Shown: positions 32,506 through 45,094, numbered from the stretch's first letter. The stretch: DNA of 64,000 nt from Lamellibrachia columna (GCA_963662155.1 OY759261.1:33756022-33820021), one strand, 5' to 3'. Numbers and translations are program-made. Notes: a model not told the origin generated them from the letters alone.

Positions 32506-33062
32506 CGAAACGGATACGAGGGCGCCACCCTAAATGCTCCATTATGTTTCGAAAAGTTTGTGTTTTGACTTCAAATCATATGATATTTGACCTAATTAAT
32601 GTTGCCATTTGACCTAGTTCATTTGACATAATAATAATAATAATATAATTATAATAACTTTATTGTAAAAAAAAAAAATGGAAATACGTCTTACACTGAG
32701 GAGGTAGCATAAAAGCATACTTTAAATCACATTCAACCATGCAGTATGTACAGTAATAAAATCAAGTATGTAGACAGAGTAGATAATGAGTAATACCAAG
32801 TGTTATATACAATATAATCATTTGCCTTAATTAAGTTGAGATTTGACCTAATTAAGTTGACCGTGTATTCCACGGGAAGAACAGCTAAACGCGTTGCATA
32901 GTGAATGTGTTACATCATTGGCAAACAGCTTTACATATGTGACAAAAACGCATACATAGTTAAAAAAACGACACAAAAAATGTCACACAGTTAAAGGAAA
33001 AGGTTGTTTTGCTAATTCGTTATTTCGCCACTTCGTGCAGTCAGACGGATGTGAAGATTGGG
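32506..33062. other. Inner part of left arm
   Basis: AT-rich sequence with taataataat and an A12 run. A segment at 32870-33005 is an inverted, diverged match to 31160-31350 (gtcacatatgtaa, gtgtaacacattcactatg), so it brackets the CR1 and telomere-like block. No coding sequence. Confidence 0.6.
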
Positions 33063-33961
33063 GGTGGAGGGCATTGATGGATGAAGAGTCAACGAACGGA
33101 TGTGGATGGAGATGCAGGTGGCCAGTAATGGATGAATATTCTTGTAGGGGTAGACGAACGGCGGTCAATGTAGGGGGTAGTGGGAGGGGATGAATGAAAG
33201 GAGAGATGGGCGGTAAATAAAATGTGTGAAGATACTACGAAGGGCAATTGTGGATGGGGTGAACTGACCAGTAATGAAAGAATATTCTGGTGCATGGGGT
33301 GACTATACAGGACTGTATACGAAGATGTTAGTGGACGGAAATGAAGATAGCGAACAGACAGGCGGACATACGTAGCTAAACGCGTTACTACATAGCTGAA
33401 TGCATTGCATACTTGGTAAAAAGCGTTACATACGCAGTTAATATTGGCCTGTAATGGTTAGTGAGGTGACAATGAACACTGTAAGTGTCAGGTAGGTGAC
33501 TTGTGCGCTCCCACTCGTCTTGTCTTTTTTGACATTGGTCAGTCGCTGTTGGTGGACTTTGACTTGTGCGCTCCCTCTCGTCTTGTCTTTTTTGACAATG
33601 GTCAGTCGCTATTAGTGGACGTTGGCTTGTGTGCTGCCACTCGTTTTATCTTTTTTGACATTGATCAGTCGTTGTTGGTGGACTTTGGCTTGTGCGCTTC
33701 CACTCGTCTTGTCTTTTTTGATATTGGTTACACCTTCTTGCAGGCTATCTAGGGTTATTGAACCGACAAGAGGTTGGGGTTACACCTTTTTCCGTACCGT
33801 CGCCGCTAAAAAGCTGGTAGGATTGTGCAAACAGCACTGTCTCGACGCAGTCTATCTAGGGTTATACAACCGACACCAGGTTGGGGTTACACCTTTTTAC
33901 AGGCAATCTAGGGTTAGACAACCGACAACAGGTTGGGGTTAGGCTTTTTCCGTACCGCCGG
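33063..33961. repeat. Palindrome loop (0.9 kb) with tandem repeats
   Basis: 33063-33320 is G-rich sequence with several gatgaa and cgaacgg words. From 33495 to 33740 there are four copies of a 61-62-bp unit (cttgtcttttttgacattgg, gtcagtcgctgttggtggac). 33745-33950 has about three units of ctagggttatnnaaccgaca and aggttggggttacacc. The short open frames here reflect the repeats. Confidence 0.85.
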
Positions 33962-34518
33962 CCCAATCTTCACATCCGTCTGACTGCACGAAGTGGCGAA
34001 ATAACGAATTAGCAAAACAACCTTTTCCTTTAACTGTGTGACATTTTTTGTGTCGTTTTTTTAACTATGTATGCGTTTTTGTCACATATGTAAAGCTGTT
34101 TGCCAAGGATGTAACACATTCACTATGCAACGCGTTTAGCTGTTCTTCCCGTGGAATACACGGTCAACTTAATTAGGTCAAATCTCAACTTAATTAAGGC
34201 AAATGATTATATTGTATATAACACTTGGTATTACTCATTATCTACTCTGTCTACATACTTGATTTTATTACTGTACATACTGCATGGTTGAATGTGATTT
34301 AAAGTATGCTTTTATGCTACCTCCTCAGTGTAAGACGTATTTCCATTTTTATTTTTTTACAATAAAGTTATTATAATTATATTATTATTATTATTATGTC
34401 AAATGAACTAGGTCAAATGGCAACATTAATTAGGTCAAATATCATATGATTTGAAGTCAAAACACAAACTTTTCGAAACATAATGGAGCATTTAGGGTGG
34501 CGCCCTCGTATCCGTTTC

Positions 34519-34600
34519 GCTACCCCCTAAACCTAACCCTACCCTAACCCAACCCCTCCTATCGCTACCCTCGAGTTCTAACCCTACCCTAACCCTGACC
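34519..34600 (-). repeat. Telomere-like TAACCC repeats, right arm
   Basis: Mirror of 32424-32505: cctaaccctaccctaaccc twice. Relative to the centre the two blocks are head to head. Confidence 0.85.
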
Positions 34601-34944
34601 CCTTCCTAGCGAAACGGAAGTTGGAGCCTGCACCAGACAGTGACAGCTATTGCGTCATGGGGAACCGTGTCTACTGCAAGGCATGTGCTTTTCCTACAGC
34701 TAGATTTTTACTTCCCATTACGTAAGCGATTTCTTGACGACTGCACTCTCGTCCGGCGTTTTTATCTCGCTCCAGGAGTAACCCTTGTGCAAACTGGATC
34801 TTTTGAAATTAATGAGCAGTGACGTTTTTTCTATACCAGCTATCATGTACTTAGTAACAATGTATCAAATGTCATTAACTAACCAAATTACGGACACAGA
34901 TGTAGGGGCAATGAATGGAGTTGCTCTTAGGGACAGTCAGACGG

Positions 34945-35607
34945 AGGTGTGGTATTGCAGCTTCAAAGGGTAATCAAATTCTTGGATTGATTAGAAGAAA
35001 CATAACATACAAGGGAAAAAAGTTAATTATACCTCTTTATAAAGCAATAGTTAGACCTCATTTAGAATACTGTATACAAGCATGGAGACCATATCGTAAG
35101 AAGGATATAGATACGCTTGAACGCATACAAAGGAGAGCAACTAAAATGATTCCAGAACTGAGAGACCTTAGTTATGAAGAACGCCTGAAAGAATGTGGTT
35201 AACAACTCTAGAGACAAGGAGGTTAAGAGGAGATCAGATTGAAGTTTTTAAGATATTGAATGGGTATGAAAATATTGATAAAAATATGTTTTTCTCACTC
35301 AAGAAGGAATGCAGAACTAGAGGACATTAGGTAAAATTAGTAAAGGATCAATGTAGATTGGACATCAGGAAGCACTCGTTCTCACAGAGGACAATAAATG
35401 AATGGAATAAATTGTCTACAGATTGTGTAACTGCTAGCAGCGTGAATATGTTTAAAAACAAGGTTGACACATATCTCAGGAGGGCGGGTTATAAGTAGAT
35501 GAACATTGTTGGACTCTCGATAAGCCAATGGCTTCCTTGTCCACTTGCCATCTGGGCCTTTGGCTTGGATGGCAAATCTTGTTAAATCTTGTTAAATCTT
35601 GTTAAAT
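34945..35607 (+). mobile_element. CR1-like LINE 3' end in right arm
   Basis: Mirror of the left-arm copy. Here the C-terminal ORF is broken by a one-base deletion near 35200 and by a GAG to TAG change at 35328, while the left-arm ORF is open. The arms have therefore diverged since duplication. The 3' tail is three cttgttaaat units. Confidence 0.93.
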
Positions 35608-38600
35608 GGTGGAAGTGGTGACCAGTAATGGAAAAAAAAGGCCAACGGATGGTACATGCTGTGGAGACTGCGCTGTGTATGCCATTGGAAGAATAGCTAA
35701 ACGCGTTACTACATAGTGAATGTGTTACACACTTAGAAAACAGCGTTACATATGTGACAAACCGCATTAGCTAAGACTGGTAAAATGTCACGCAGTTAAA
35801 TAAACATACACAAAAATGTCACAACAAAAGAAAATAACAGGTAACGCAGTTAAAGAAAATGACTGCGAAATGTCTCGCAGTTAAAGAAAATGCCAACTGT
35901 CTCATCGTGTGTGTCTACCGGCGGGAGTATACACATTTTAAAAGCATGCAACAATGTTTCCATTCACGAGACTACCAATGAAACACGAATACTAAAATAG
36001 TTGCTGATGTCATTGCAGTCGTTGCGCATTCTTTGTTCTTTTTCTTTCATACACCCAGTCAAGAAAATTACAGCCTAATTTAATCTCTTTGACAAATTCG
36101 CAATTAACTCTGAATTAAGTGCTCGCGTAACAGGAGGTATTACAGGATAGTTCACAGTCGTGTTACCCAGGTGTCTAAAAAGGCCTGCAGTAACTATTCC
36201 AGTCACTAACCTGAGAACACATCCTAGAGTACCGTAGCACTAACAAGACAACTTGGTTCACCAAAGGTTTAAAACGTGCTAACAATAATAATTCATAATC
36301 ATATTATAAAAATAGTACTAATACAATTTTAAGCAGTCAAGTGTAAATTGGAAGAGTAGACTATGTTATCATTGATTTATAGTAGAGCATTGCGAACCAA
36401 TGAAACCTGCATATTGACTCTTTAAATATACCAATGAGTTTATTTTCAAACAAATATTTATATAACTGCTTGATTTTTTAAAACCAAACATGCCATAACT
36501 TTGTAAGAAAATAGAAAATTGTGTCAGTTTTAACAGGACGTCGGTTAAATTCCAGACTTGTCAAATTGTTTTGTTTGGGTGACTGCTTAATACTTCTAGT
36601 TGATAAGATACAAGGTAAACGGTTTAATTTCGATACGCCACCATAAAAGGGTATCATAATGACCAGATACCCGGTGCGATCATCTTTCATACATTCAATA
36701 AAAATGGTACAGCAAAAATTACACATGGTTTAGAAAATGGTAGAGAAATTTCATACAGTTTATAAAATGACAGACACAGGGCTAACGTCATGCTGTTATG
36801 ACGCTCGTATATACAGTTAGCAAATTAAAGTGCACCACAATTAACTAAGATTAGTCATACAATGCAAGTGTACCAAAACAAACATAAACTATAGATGCAG
36901 TTCTTACAACTATGCAGGTTGTTACATCGATCATATCAGCGCTAGCCGCACCCCGTTCGTTGCTAAGGCAACCGGAGTCCACAGTCCACAGTCCACTCGT
37001 TCGTCTATACTGATGTACTTACCTCGCCCAGTGTTTTAAAATAGCTCTCTGCTATAGCGCGCCCCGACAGGCGTGGTATTACAATAATAATTCATAATCA
37101 TATTATGTAATACTTGTAGTGATTTTGTTTATATTACTATATTCTGACGATTATGTTCATAATTAATTGTTTTGTACTTCTTGCATTGTTTGGTTAGTTA
37201 TAACAAATATATTATAATCATACGCAGGGTTTGTTCTTTTCTTCACAGAACCTAGCTTAGATAGATTTAAGTGCAAATGACCGGCTTATCGTTAAACTTG
37301 TTCAGACTTGCATACGTCCAATGTGCGAACCAACGCTTTAACAACAATGCTAATATCACTACAGAAAACCGTGTTATTTATCACGCGTATTTCCCGAGTA
37401 CCTTAGCATACAGGTGAATGTGGTAAATACTTAGTTTCAATGCGTTAACATGTAACTAAATGCGATAAATACTTAGTTAAAAGCGTTACCATACAGCTAA
37501 AGGTGGTAATTCCTTAGTTAAACAGCAGTAACATACAGCTAAATATGGTAATTTCTTAGCTACAAAACGTTAACACGCAGCTAAATGTGGTAATTACTTA
37601 GCTTAAAAGCGTTAACATACAACTAAATGTGATAATTATTTAGGTAAAAAGCGCTAACATACAGCTAAATGTGGTCATTTATTAGCTTAACAGTTTTAAC
37701 ATATGTGGTAATTACTTAACTTAAAAGCGTTAACTTTCAACTAAATATGGTACTTACTTAGCTAAAAATGCTAATTACTTAGCTAAAAGTTGTATTTGCT
37801 TAGCTTAAAACCGTTAACATGCAGGTAAATATGGTAAATAATTAGCTTAAAATCGATAACATACAGCTAAATGTGGTAATTTCTTAGCTTAAAAGCGTTA
37901 ACCTACAGCTAAATGCGGTATTTACTTAGCTAAACTCATTAACATGTAGCTGTATTTGGTACTTACTTAGCTTAAAAGCGTTAACGTACAACTAAAAGTG
38001 ATATTTACTTTGCGAAAACAAACTTAACATAGAATGTGGTATATACTTAGCTAAATAGCGTTAACATAAAATTAAAAGTGATACTTAATATGCTAAAAGC
38101 GTTAGCGCACAGACAAGCGTGGCAATTACGTAGCTAAAATGTGGTAAGATGCAAATAAAAGTGACATTTACTTAACATGTTAACAGGCAGATAAATGTGG
38201 TAAACACTTAAAAGCATTACATACGTAACTAAGTGTGACAAAATACATATAAAAGCGGTATTTTCTTAGACAAATCGATACTCTTTCTCATTACTCGTGC
38301 TATGTATGATTCATACGATAACCAATACCCTAAATATGTTAGATGTACGCATACAGGTCAACTCGTTGATGCATACACAGCTGTTTTTATTATTTATGCA
38401 GACAGGACGTCACGTGGTCTACTCTTCTTAGAGAAACGACAAAAGTAACAATAATGAAACCCGATTTTCATCATAGCGGGCATAGAATAAATTACTGCAG
38501 AGCATTGTGCAAATGACGGGCTTATCTTTCAACGTGTTCAGACTTGCATACATCCAGTGGGCGAACCAGCGCTTTAACTACAGCGCTAATATGACTACAT

Positions 38601-39039
38601 ATAGCCAGGTTATTTAAAACGCGCATTTCCCGAGTACCAAAATCCACTAGTCAGCTGTTAGTATCGCCTTAATGCGTCCTTTCGGGAACGCGGCAGAGCG
38701 GTGTCATATTACGGAATACAACACAGCCCGCTGCATTCCGCGAAACGGGAGCATATATCCTAACCGCAACGTCAGCGGTATGCCCCGCGAGCATCTCCCC
38801 ATCTCCCACCAGATGGACACACGAGCCATTCATCCTCCTTACCTCATTAATCATCCACGATTTTTATGAAACTCATACGCATAACTTTTATAAAACTATA
38901 ACCGACGAATCACAGCTCTTTATACCATTCACCGATAACGTACTGAACCCTGATTGATTAGCTCTCTCATTCATTGATACCGTACTCAATAACCGCCACG
39001 TCAGCGATATGTGGAGTTTTCCCTAGGTTTTCATTGAAT

Positions 39040-39185
39040 TTAAAATTAAAATAAAAATTAAAAATTAAAATTAAAATTAAAAATTAAAATTAAAATTAAA
39101 ATTAAAATTAAAATTAAAATTAAAATTAAAATTAAAATTAAAATTAAAATTAAAATTAAAATTAAAATTAAAATTAAAATTAAAC
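39040..39185. repeat. (AATTAA/TTAAAA)n microsatellite, right arm
   Basis: Mirror of 27846-27992, 11 bp longer and more regular. A 60-codon minus-strand frame of alternating Asn-Phe is a shadow of this tract. Confidence 0.93.
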
Positions 39186-39271
39186 GCCACGTCAGCGATA
39201 TGTGGGTTTTTCCCAATGTCTATTTTTAGTAACCTCCTCTCTTGCGTATCATAAACCACCTACCTACTACT

Positions 39272-39560
39272 AACATGTTATTTAGTTAAACCATAATCCT
39301 TAATAAAAGAAGACTTGATCTGTCACGATCGCTCTGACGTCATGCGCAGATTGCGGATACCTTCTCAATCTGGCGGAAACCAGGCGTACAGCTGATAAAA
39401 TCATATATCTGTGTAATTTGGAGATGTAATTTGTTGCTGTAATTAAAGCATACCCTTACTGAGAAATGACAAACAAAATGATTTGGAACAATTATGAAAC
39501 TGACTACATGTTGTTTGCATTTGTTCATCCTTGGGCCTTCATTTGGTAGAAAATCGAGGG
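39272..39560. other. Spacer between palindrome and array
   Basis: No repeat or exon recognised. Confidence 0.45.
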
Positions 39561-41052
39561 GCACAACAACACACGCATGGTCGGTTGTGGGGCACAACAA
39601 CACACACGTAGTCAGTTGTGGGGGCACAACAATACACACGTGGTCGGTTGTGGGGCACAACAACACACACGTAGTCAGCTGTGGGGGGCACAACAATACA
39701 CACGTAGTCGGTTGTGGGGAACAACAACACACGCGTGGTCGGTTGTGGGGCACAACAACACACACGTAGTCAGTTGTGGGGGCACAACAATACACACGTG
39801 GTCGGTTGTGGGGCACAACAACACACACGTAGTCAGCTGTGGGGGCACAACAACACACGCGTGTTCGGTTGTGGGGCACAACAACACACACGTAGTCAGT
39901 TGTGGGGGCACAACAACACACACGTGGTCGGTTGTGGGGCACAACAACACACACGTAGTCAGCTGTGGGGGCACAACAACACACACGTAGTCAGTTGTGG
40001 GGGCACAACAACACACACGTAGTCAGTTGTGGGGGCACAACAATACACACGTGGTCGGTTGTGGGGCACAACAACACACGCGTGGTCGGTTGTGTGGCAC
40101 AACAACACACACGTAGTCGGCTGTGGGGGCACAACAATACACACGTGGTCGGTTGTGGGGCACAACAACACACGCGTGGTCGGTTGTGTGGCACAACAAC
40201 ACACACGTAGTCAGCTGTGGGGGCACAACAATACACACGTGGTCGGTTGTGGGGCACAACAACACACACGTAGTCAGCTGTGGGGGCACAACAATACACG
40301 CGTGGTCGGTTGTGGGGCACAACAACACACACGTGGTCGGTTGTGGGGGCACAACAACACACACGTAGTCAATTGTGGGGGCACAACAACACACACGTAG
40401 TCAATTGTGGGGGCACAACAACACACACGTAGTCAATTGTGGGGGCACAACAACACACACGTAGTCAATTGTGGGGGCACAACAACACACACGTAGTCAA
40501 TTGTGGGGGCACAACAACACACACGTAGTCAATTGTGGGGGCACAACAACACACACGTAGTCAATTGTGGGGGCACAACAATACACACGTGGTCGGTTGT
40601 GGGGCACAACAACACACACGTAGTCAGTTGTGGGGCACAACAACACACACGTAGTCAGTTGTGGGGGCACAACAATATACACGTGGTCAGTTTTGGGGCA
40701 TAACAACACACGCGTGGTCGGTTGTGGGGCACAACAACACACACGTAGTCGGTTGTGGGGGCACAACAACACACACGTAGTCAGTTGTGGGGGCACAACA
40801 ACACACACGTAGTCAGTTGTGGGGGCACAACAATACACACGTGGTCGGTTTTGGGGCACAACAACACACACGTAGTCAGTTGTGGGGGCACAACATCACA
40901 CGCGTGGTCGGTTGTGGGGCACAACAACACACACGTAGTCGGTTGTGGGGGCACAACAACAACACACACGTAGTCGGTTGTGGTGCACAACAACACACGC
41001 GTGGTCGGTTGTGGGGCACAACAACACACACGTAGTCGGTTGTGGGGCACAA
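39561..41052. repeat. 31/32-bp minisatellite, about 47 copies
   Basis: Two unit types alternate: a 32-bp form with gtagtcagttgtgggggcac and a 31-bp form with ggtcggttgtggggcac; both share aacaacacacacgt. Between 40368 and 40560 seven successive 32-bp units carry the same aattgtggggg variant, a recent local expansion. Long open frames on both strands (Cys/Val-rich or His/Thr-rich words) are produced by the repeat. Confidence 0.96.
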
Positions 41053-41330
41053 CCGCCAATTCGACGCATGTCAGTATGACTTTATATCTTAGCATGATAA
41101 CCAAGAATAACATATTGTACATACTAAATATTGGGCAGTTGCATCGCACAGTAGCTTTGTGCTGTGCCCCGCCTTCCCCTAACATGTGCAGTAAGTTTAA
41201 TAAAAGAGAGTGTACTTTTGTTGCAATCATCAAGAGAATGTACCCTGATCGTTAGGTCGGGTAACTTGTGAAAATGTTAATAACTTATGTTATAGTATTT
41301 AGAGCCATATGAAACATGTGTGAACAACGA
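41053..41330. other. Spacer with no recognised feature
   Basis: Between two arrays; nothing identifiable. Confidence 0.45.
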
Positions 41331-41335
41331 CGACT

Positions 41336-41590
41336 TGCTTCCTGAGAAGCCAGTTGTGACGACACTACCGTATTGGTTTGATTGAACTTCAAGAGTGCTT
41401 CCTGAGAAGGCAGTTGTGGTGACACTACCGTACTGGTTTGATTGAACTTCAAGAGTGCTTCCTGATAAGGCAGTTGTGGTGACACTACCGTACTGGTTTG
41501 AGTGAACTTCAAGAGTGCTTCCTGAGAAGGCTGTTGTGATGGCATTACCATAATGGTTTGATTCAACTTCAAGAGTGCTTCAAGAGCGCT
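41336..41590. repeat. 60-bp minisatellite, 4 copies
   Basis: Units start gcttcctgagaagg at 41336, 41396, 41456 and 41516, with a partial gcttcaagag copy after them. Confidence 0.92.
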
Positions 41591-41805
41591 TCGCGGGGTG
41601 AACACTGACACGACTAAAAATAACGAACCCGGAAAAAGAAGACTATGAGAGGCAAAACTCGTTCAAACCTGGCTTGCTACAACATAAAGAAAGTGGACCT
41701 ACACAACCTTCTAGTATACAACATAGAGCAGCAGCACAATTCGATTGATGCCGTAACGTATGAGGCACATCCGAGACTATGTTTATACACATTACTAACT
41801 CACGC

Positions 41806-41905
41806 ACGCATACATATCCCAAACAGTTGCCAAGCTGGCCATATATTTCCCAAACAGTTGCAAAGCTCGCCATATATGTCCCAAACAGTTGCAAACCTCG
41901 CCATT
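41806..41905. repeat. 31-bp repeat, 3 copies
   Basis: Three units of catatatgtcccaaacagtt + gcaaagctcgc. They fall within an unrecognised minus-strand open frame (41800-42243) whose middle contains one hydrophobic stretch (IGVGVILTIATVVFMSV). I cannot assign that frame to a family. Confidence 0.8.
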
Positions 41906-42205
41906 CTTTTATGGTATTTTCCGTTAGGCGCTGATAAGTCATCACAGAACCAACTCATCATAGCGCATCCGCTTATGGTGGGGTAAACACTCATGAAGAC
42001 GACCGTAGCAATAGTAAGTATCACTCCCACGCCGATATGTGTCTCACCAAAAGCGTAGTTAAAGTTCGCATGTCTTTGGTCCGGGGCAAGTACGACGACC
42101 ATCACATTCGGGTTTGTCATTTCCGAGGCCATAGTCATATAGTACACGATCCTTCTCCGCTGAAAACGTATGTCTAACAGTAACGCATGTATGAATCGGG
42201 CCAAT

Positions 42206-42395
42206 GTCAATGACCGTGACTCACGCATTGAGTGACGTGCCACAGCGCACCTGTTCGATCGTCAATGACCGTGACTCACGCACTGAGTGACGTGCCACAG
42301 CGCACCTGTTCGATCGTCAACGACCGTGACTCACGCACTGAGTGACGTGCCACAGCACACCTGTTCGATCGTCAACGACCGTGACACAGCATAGA
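42206..42395. repeat. 55-bp minisatellite, about 3.5 copies
   Basis: Units begin gtcaatgaccgtgactcacg at 42206, 42261, 42316 and 42371 (last partial). Confidence 0.92.
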
Positions 42396-42399
42396 GCGC

Positions 42400-44240
42400 C
42401 GTTCCACAACTACAACCGAATTAACTTTCGGTTCATTTTGAGATTAAGATTGTGTAAATATGACCAACATGTTTTAATGTGGACACACTGACCAAACAGA
42501 GATCAAAATTGTGTACATTTTTCACGAAAAAACCCGGTTGTTTATGTACTAGTTATGCAGTTATGATGGAGTGAATTAATATAAATGCCAATATGTTAAA
42601 GTACATATATTCTAATGCCTTAAACAATCTGGTTTGATGTTGGATTACAATTGTATGTTGTTTGGTAGCTTTAGTTTTGTAGTGCATCAAAGGCTCGGCA
42701 GGCAGGAAGTATATCTGTGTGGAACGCTACCAAAAACATTTCGCAGTATACCACACATGATGCCACGTTGCGTTCACAGTCTTCAGACCAGCCACATTTA
42801 TAGGCCTATACACGACATATATTACTTCAGGCAATATTCCCCTGTGAAACGGAGGCCAGTTGTGGAGTCGTTTCAAAAAGGCCGGTCAACATGCTTTGAA
42901 TAAGTATTATACTATATCTGGTATAATTATCTTAAATATAATAATTCGATAGTTGATCGCTTGGTGGCGTGCTACTGATAGTAGCGCCTGTAAGAATCCG
43001 GCTCCCACGCCTGCTTCTCATTTAGGAATGCACATATATATTTGATTACTGTATTTGATTCAACTAATGTCAGTTAGAAATCACACTTGAGGATTGGTAT
43101 AAACTATTGGAAACCCCTTGGCAAATTCATTAAGATGTTAGGGGGGTGCAAATTTGTCACCCCTTACTTTACATGCTACCATGTGTTTTCTCAGCAGGTT
43201 ACATACATAAAAAAACAAAAAAATAATCAAAAAGGGGTTGGCCATAGGCCAATATCTCCCCCCCCCCGCCGTAAACCTCCCCCTCCCAAAATACGCACCT
43301 GGTCGGGTCCACTAAGTGTTCTAAAGAGGTACTCAAAAAATCTTTATTTGAAATAATCAATAGTTATGTAGCTCAGTTGTGCATGATCAGTTGATCATAG
43401 GAAGAGGAACATCGTATCGTGGCTGTTAACTCCTGAGAGCTGTGTGAACGGTGGCGTACTTAGAGGAGTAGTGGGTCATCACCATGATTGGCTCCGTCAT
43501 CACACTCGCAATAAAACATCTATATGACGTTTGTTACGTTTAGGGAATCCGCTACTATGATGGAGCTGCTATTGTGATATATTAAAGGCACGTGTGTATT
43601 TCAACTACGCGAGAACAAATTAGAGACGCCAGATCCATTCGACCGTGAAAGGCACGCATCGTCACGTTGGTTGAAAGACGTCATTGGGATTGTTATAAAT
43701 TTCGACACAATCGTAAAGATCGATGCCAATTTTATAAAATGTAATGGAGCATTTAAAAGGCAACAGATGGTTATATGGTAACCTGTGGAAGATGTCATTG
43801 ATTCAATAAATATAAATTTACGTCTGATTTGCCACCGAAAAAATACAAAAAACCTTCTAGCTAGAATAATATTCATCATATTAATACATGAACCAATCCG
43901 CTCTCTAGGTTGTCTATAAGGCTGCTAATGGTGGTATTTGCGTCATCATAACAATATTTTATTTCGTATCAACTGTTATGAACGGTTTTCTAGCAGGTAT
44001 CAAATCCTATGATGGATATCCTAGGTCTGGTGATAGCTCTAACAACATCTTATGAGACAGGAACATTTAGTGTGGATTTGCAGATGGTGGTGGATTATAA
44101 TCCAGATCAATAATACAGCATTCTGTGTACAGGAATATAGGCCTCTGGGTAATGGTCCTGCTAAGTCCAATATACAAAGGTTGGCGTTTGTTTTAACAAT
44201 AACAATAATTCAGATCGTAATATCATACACGTAATATGCC
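42400..44240. other. Unannotated 1.8-kb stretch
   Basis: No exon, RNA gene or clear repeat was recognised. There is a short C-run (about 43259) and otherwise ordinary AT-rich sequence. Confidence 0.45.
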
Positions 44241-44247
44241 GTTAGCG

Positions 44248-45094
44248 TTACATTAGGTGACACATGCTGGCCATCGTCATTTGCATCGTTGTAAGTCCCA
44301 CAGTGCCGGTGATCCGTCTGGTGTGTTCATTGTAGCAGATATAGTGTGTGCCACACGTGTTACCGTCCTGTCTTGGTAGAATTATCGAGAACTCATCGAA
44401 GACTTCCACTCCCATGTCTGCCGCTTTCACCATGATCATCTCATTGAATGCAGCCAATGCGAAGTTATTCCGTCCACCCTTTGTCTTCAACCTGTTGTCT
44501 GAATCGCGAGATGGCTGCGACGTTAGAACGACGACGTTGAATCCCTTTCGCTGGGAAACGTCTTCCAGTTCCGCCAACGATTCGACGAACCGACGAATCC
44601 CCGTTGACATTGTAACGGCAAGGCCACGAGTGGACAAGTCGTGCGCACCTGTCTGTACAAATACCAAGTCATTCTCCTTTAAAGTGCGATTCCTGTCGGA
44701 CAAAATTCTGCCGAACTCATCCGAAAACGCATTCCAAGTGTAGTGGAGGTTGACAACACTAGCATTGTGGTGCTTCTTAACCAAATCCGCGGGTCTTTCA
44801 TAGCATTTGTCCACCAGGTAGTCGAACTTGTAACGCATATGCGAAGAGCCGTACATATAAATGTTGCCGAAGCTTTTCACGCATGCGCACAAATGCGAAT
44901 TTTTCAACGACCGTAACAACTTCCCGTCATGCATTCTTGCAGTCCACTTTCTGTTCTTGTCGAAGTGCCACGTCACTACGTTCTTCCTCGAGGCGTCTCT
45001 CTTCATAGCTCGGATTAGAGGCCAGTCGCGGAGAATTCGCAATGATGCCTTTTTCGCATCATTGACACACACGCGTCGTGTCCATATTATCTCG
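44248..45094 (-). CDS. PC-esterase-like (NXPE-type) C-terminal domain, copy 1
   Basis: About 280 open codons ending in TAA. The motif GSSHMRYKFDYL occupies the place of the Gly-Asp-Ser-(X) nucleophile block of PC-esterase/SGNH-type proteins. LVFVQTGAHDLSTRG resembles the middle block, and CGTHYICYNEHTRRITG carries the C-terminal His. In this superfamily the domain is usually lumenal, behind a membrane anchor and a filamin-type Ig domain, acting on acylated glycans or lipids; substrate here unknown. Similarity to copy 2 stops at about 45094, where an AG lies nearby, so this is either a last exon of a spliced gene or a truncated duplicate. Upstream exons were not found. Confidence 0.7.

Larger units (their letters stand above)
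27764..33062 (+). repeat. Giant palindrome, left arm (5.3 kb)
   Basis: Its reverse complement is 33962-39271. Paired positions add to 67024-67025 over most of the length, rising to 67035 outside the TTTTAA microsatellite, which is 11 bp longer on the right. Only scattered substitutions and two single-base length differences were found: an extra T near 31830 here, and 12 versus 13 bases in the A-rich tract at 32667. Identity therefore looks above 99%. Contents: microsatellite, 41-bp satellite, repeat R1 fragment, CR1 copy, telomere-like repeats. Confidence 0.95.
33962..39271 (-). repeat. Giant palindrome, right arm (5.3 kb)
   Basis: Reverse complement of 27764-33062 with the same order of features mirrored: telomere-like repeats, CR1 3' end, R1 fragment, 41-bp satellite (about 37405-38245) and microsatellite. 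Differences include G to T at 35328, a missing T near 35200 and T to G near 34108. The match ends sharply at ctactact|aacatg on the right and atg|agtagtagg on the left; no clear target-site duplication. Confidence 0.95.

Noticed and set aside
27764..39271. A DNA transposon with 5.3-kb terminal inverted repeats
   Set aside because: No transposase in the loop and no convincing target-site duplication at the outer edges; an inverted duplication explains the data better. Not fully excluded.
41800..42243. 147-codon minus-strand frame with one hydrophobic segment
   Set aside because: Not recognised, partly made of a 31-bp repeat, and without splice or promoter support; mentioned only with that repeat.
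43370..43420. tRNA gene (tagctcagttg word)
   Set aside because: The flanking sequence does not fold into acceptor, anticodon and T arms.
44348..44743. 131-codon plus-strand frame
   Set aside because: Shadow of the PC-esterase coding sequence on the minus strand; the same shadow occurs in copy 2.
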